A stretch of 64,000 bases of DNA from JBGSUZ01 sp043770095 (lineage in GTDB: Bacteria; Bacillota; Clostridia; Peptostreptococcales; Acidaminobacteraceae): assembly GCA_043770095.1 (NCBI GenBank), contig JAYVIR010000083.1, forward strand, positions 58,668 to 122,667, given 5' to 3'. Within the stretch, counting starts at the first letter, position 1; each line of letters starts with the position of its first letter. Below the pieces are notes generated by a model. It was not told the origin of the DNA, searched no databases, and saw only the letters and a program-made list of their open reading frames with translations. The translations under genes were made by a program, and so were the position numbers. Positions 62,882 through 64,000 of the stretch are shown one piece after another.

Positions 62882-63907
62882 ATGAGAAGATTTAATATTA
62901 ATGAAAAATGCAATGGTTGTGGTGTTTGTATAACATTGACTAATTTGTTGATAGAAAGTGATAGTGGTCAAGTTTATCCATCGGAGGTAGGATATATTTC
63001 TGATGAGTTTTTACTTGATGCTCAAAATATTGTTTTGGTATGTCCTGTTAAAGCAATAAGTATAATTGAAACGGGTAATATAAAATCTACTGGGAGTGAG
63101 GGCTTAAAGGAATTAGAAAACTTATTAATAGATAAGCTTAAAAAAATTGAAAAGCCATCTGTGATCAAACATGATATAAAATTTGATGCAAGTGAGTATA
63201 ATATTGATTATGCAGATGAGAGAGGATTTCAAAATTATAATTATTCTAGTGATGGTCAAGCTGAAAACGCTGCACTAGAAGAATTTAATCGTATTGCCTA
63301 TTCTCAATTTAGACCGTTTATTTTAAGCGTGTTTGTGCAATACAAGAACGCAAAACTGAAACCTTATTATACATTTGATTCAAATAGTTTCTATTTCAAT
63401 CATAATAAAAAATATGAAAAAGTTTTAAATGAAATTGTTGCTGAAGCAATGGCAATAAGCAATAATACAATTTTATTGCAAAATGATTTTGCCAAGTTTG
63501 ATGTTCATCCAGGTGGTTCTAGTAAATTGTATAGCGAAGTTGTGACATATAAATTAGAAAATTTCGAAATGCAAAGTACTCAATCGGGTGTAATGTCAGA
63601 ATTTAATTCAAGTCCTTATAGTTCATTGAACTCATATAAAACGTATATTGATACCGATGATATGGAAATATATGAAGGTGAAGATTGGCGTGGAAATTCG
63701 AAATATAAAACAAAATATTGTTATAGACCTGTATGTAATGCGGTAAATGAATATATTAAAGACTTAAAAAATGCTATGAATTATGCCGATATTGGTGAAA
63801 ATGCATTTGATTTTCTGAAAGATGTATTAAATTCTTATGAAAAAGAAATAGAAAAAGAAATTCAATTAAAAATTGATATCTTTTCAAAAATAATTTCTAA
63901 TAAATAA
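62882..63907 (+). CDS. 4Fe-4S ferredoxin-domain protein with unknown C-terminal domain
   Basis: The 341-residue protein begins with a monocluster ferredoxin pattern: CNGCGVC (Cys10, Cys13, Cys16) and CPVKAI (Cys54). The remaining about 270 residues (FQNYNYSSDGQAENAALEEF, FAKFDVHPGGSSKLYSEVV and a helical tail) match nothing I know. The iron-sulfur cluster could sense redox state or transfer electrons. ATG 62882 is close behind the previous gene, so they are co-transcribed. Confidence 0.7.
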   Translation: MRRFNINEKCNGCGVCITLTNLLIESDSGQVYPSEVGYISDEFLLDAQNIVLVCPVKAISIIETGNIKSTGSEGLKELENLLIDKLKKIEKPSVIKHDIKFDASEYNIDYADERGFQNYNYSSDGQAENAALEEFNRIAYSQFRPFILSVFVQYKNAKLKPYYTFDSNSFYFNHNKKYEKVLNEIVAEAMAISNNTILLQNDFAKFDVHPGGSSKLYSEVVTYKLENFEMQSTQSGVMSEFNSSPYSSLNSYKTYIDTDDMEIYEGEDWRGNSKYKTKYCYRPVCNAVNEYIKDLKNAMNYADIGENAFDFLKDVLNSYEKEIEKEIQLKIDIFSKIISNK

Positions 63908-63944
63908 TACAATTTTATAAACCAGTTTTAAATTTAGTATGGAT

Positions 63945-63982
63945 GTTAAGGCTTCTGATATTCTGATGCCACAAGCCTTAAC
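63945..63982. repeat. Perfect 10-bp inverted repeat near window end
   Basis: GTTAAGGCTT (63945-63954) and AAGCCTTAAC (63973-63982) form a stem around an 18-base loop after the ferredoxin-domain gene. It could be a terminator or an element end. There is no T run within the window to decide. Confidence 0.5.
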
Positions 63983-64000
63983 GCCATTGTTCTAATTTGC

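Overview
The window comes from a low-GC Gram-positive bacterium, most likely an anaerobic Clostridia-type member of the Bacillota. The signs are consensus AGGAGG ribosome sites, GTG/TTG starts, S-layer-homology (SLH) surface proteins, a LAGC lipobox lipoprotein and AT-rich codon use. I cannot name the genus. Nearly every convincing gene is on the plus strand. No rRNA, tRNA or CRISPR array was seen.

Region 1 (1-1183) is the end of a two-gene abortive-infection-type module: an AAA ATPase cut by the window edge and a RloB/TOPRIM protein. It closes with nested inverted repeats. Region 2 (1277-28935) is the transfer backbone of an integrative conjugative element or related element. It holds VirD4, a VirB2-like pilin, VirB6-like protein, C39-like peptidase, VirB3-like protein, a TraC-like protein and VirB4. 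These are joined by a start/stop overlap to a complete Tad-type pilus operon (TadZ-like proteins, CpaB-like, TadA, TadB, TadC, Flp pilin, TadE/F-like pseudopilins, prepilin peptidase) with two secreted surface proteins. No relaxase or integrase lies in the window. The transfer operon has been opened by several insertions. The largest (about 7170-14070) carries two PAS histidine kinases, a response regulator, a bacteriohemerythrin and a PAS-GGDEF diguanylate cyclase. It is bracketed by a 271-bp direct repeat of virB3/traC sequence. Smaller insertions carry a SUKH-like gene and a broken MqsA-like antitoxin gene.

Region 3 (29207-43430) is a strongly AT-rich defence island. A four-gene operon encodes a MORC/MutL-like GHKL ATPase, a Z1-domain helicase-like ATPase, a PD-(D/E)XK protein and an AIPR protein, followed by a C5-cytosine methyltransferase. 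After a stretch of gene debris comes the most unusual cluster. It has a putative restriction enzyme with a C-terminal B3/EcoRII-N-like DNA-reading domain, a DUF262 protein carrying a homologous copy of that domain at its N terminus, and two small HEPN-type proteins. This looks like a DNA-reading head shared by two effectors and linked to HEPN ribonucleases. I regard it as the best candidate for an undescribed system.

Region 4 (43653-64000) is a decaying defence graveyard mixed with surface genes. It includes a RhuM pseudogene, a WYL regulator, a DUF262-DUF1524 gene split cleanly by an IS21-family element with a 7-bp target duplication, and a second DUF262 gene stopped by an in-frame amber codon. 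A PD-(D/E)XK nuclease, a membrane protein, a second WYL regulator, an SLH/Ig-like surface protein, a lipoprotein and a DUF2325 gene split by an in-frame TGA follow. The end holds a decayed HNH/glycine-zipper gene, a hypothetical protein and a ferredoxin-domain protein. Shared promoter-hairpins and a 66-bp gene remnant suggest that the DUF262 block replaced a second copy of the DUF2325 gene.
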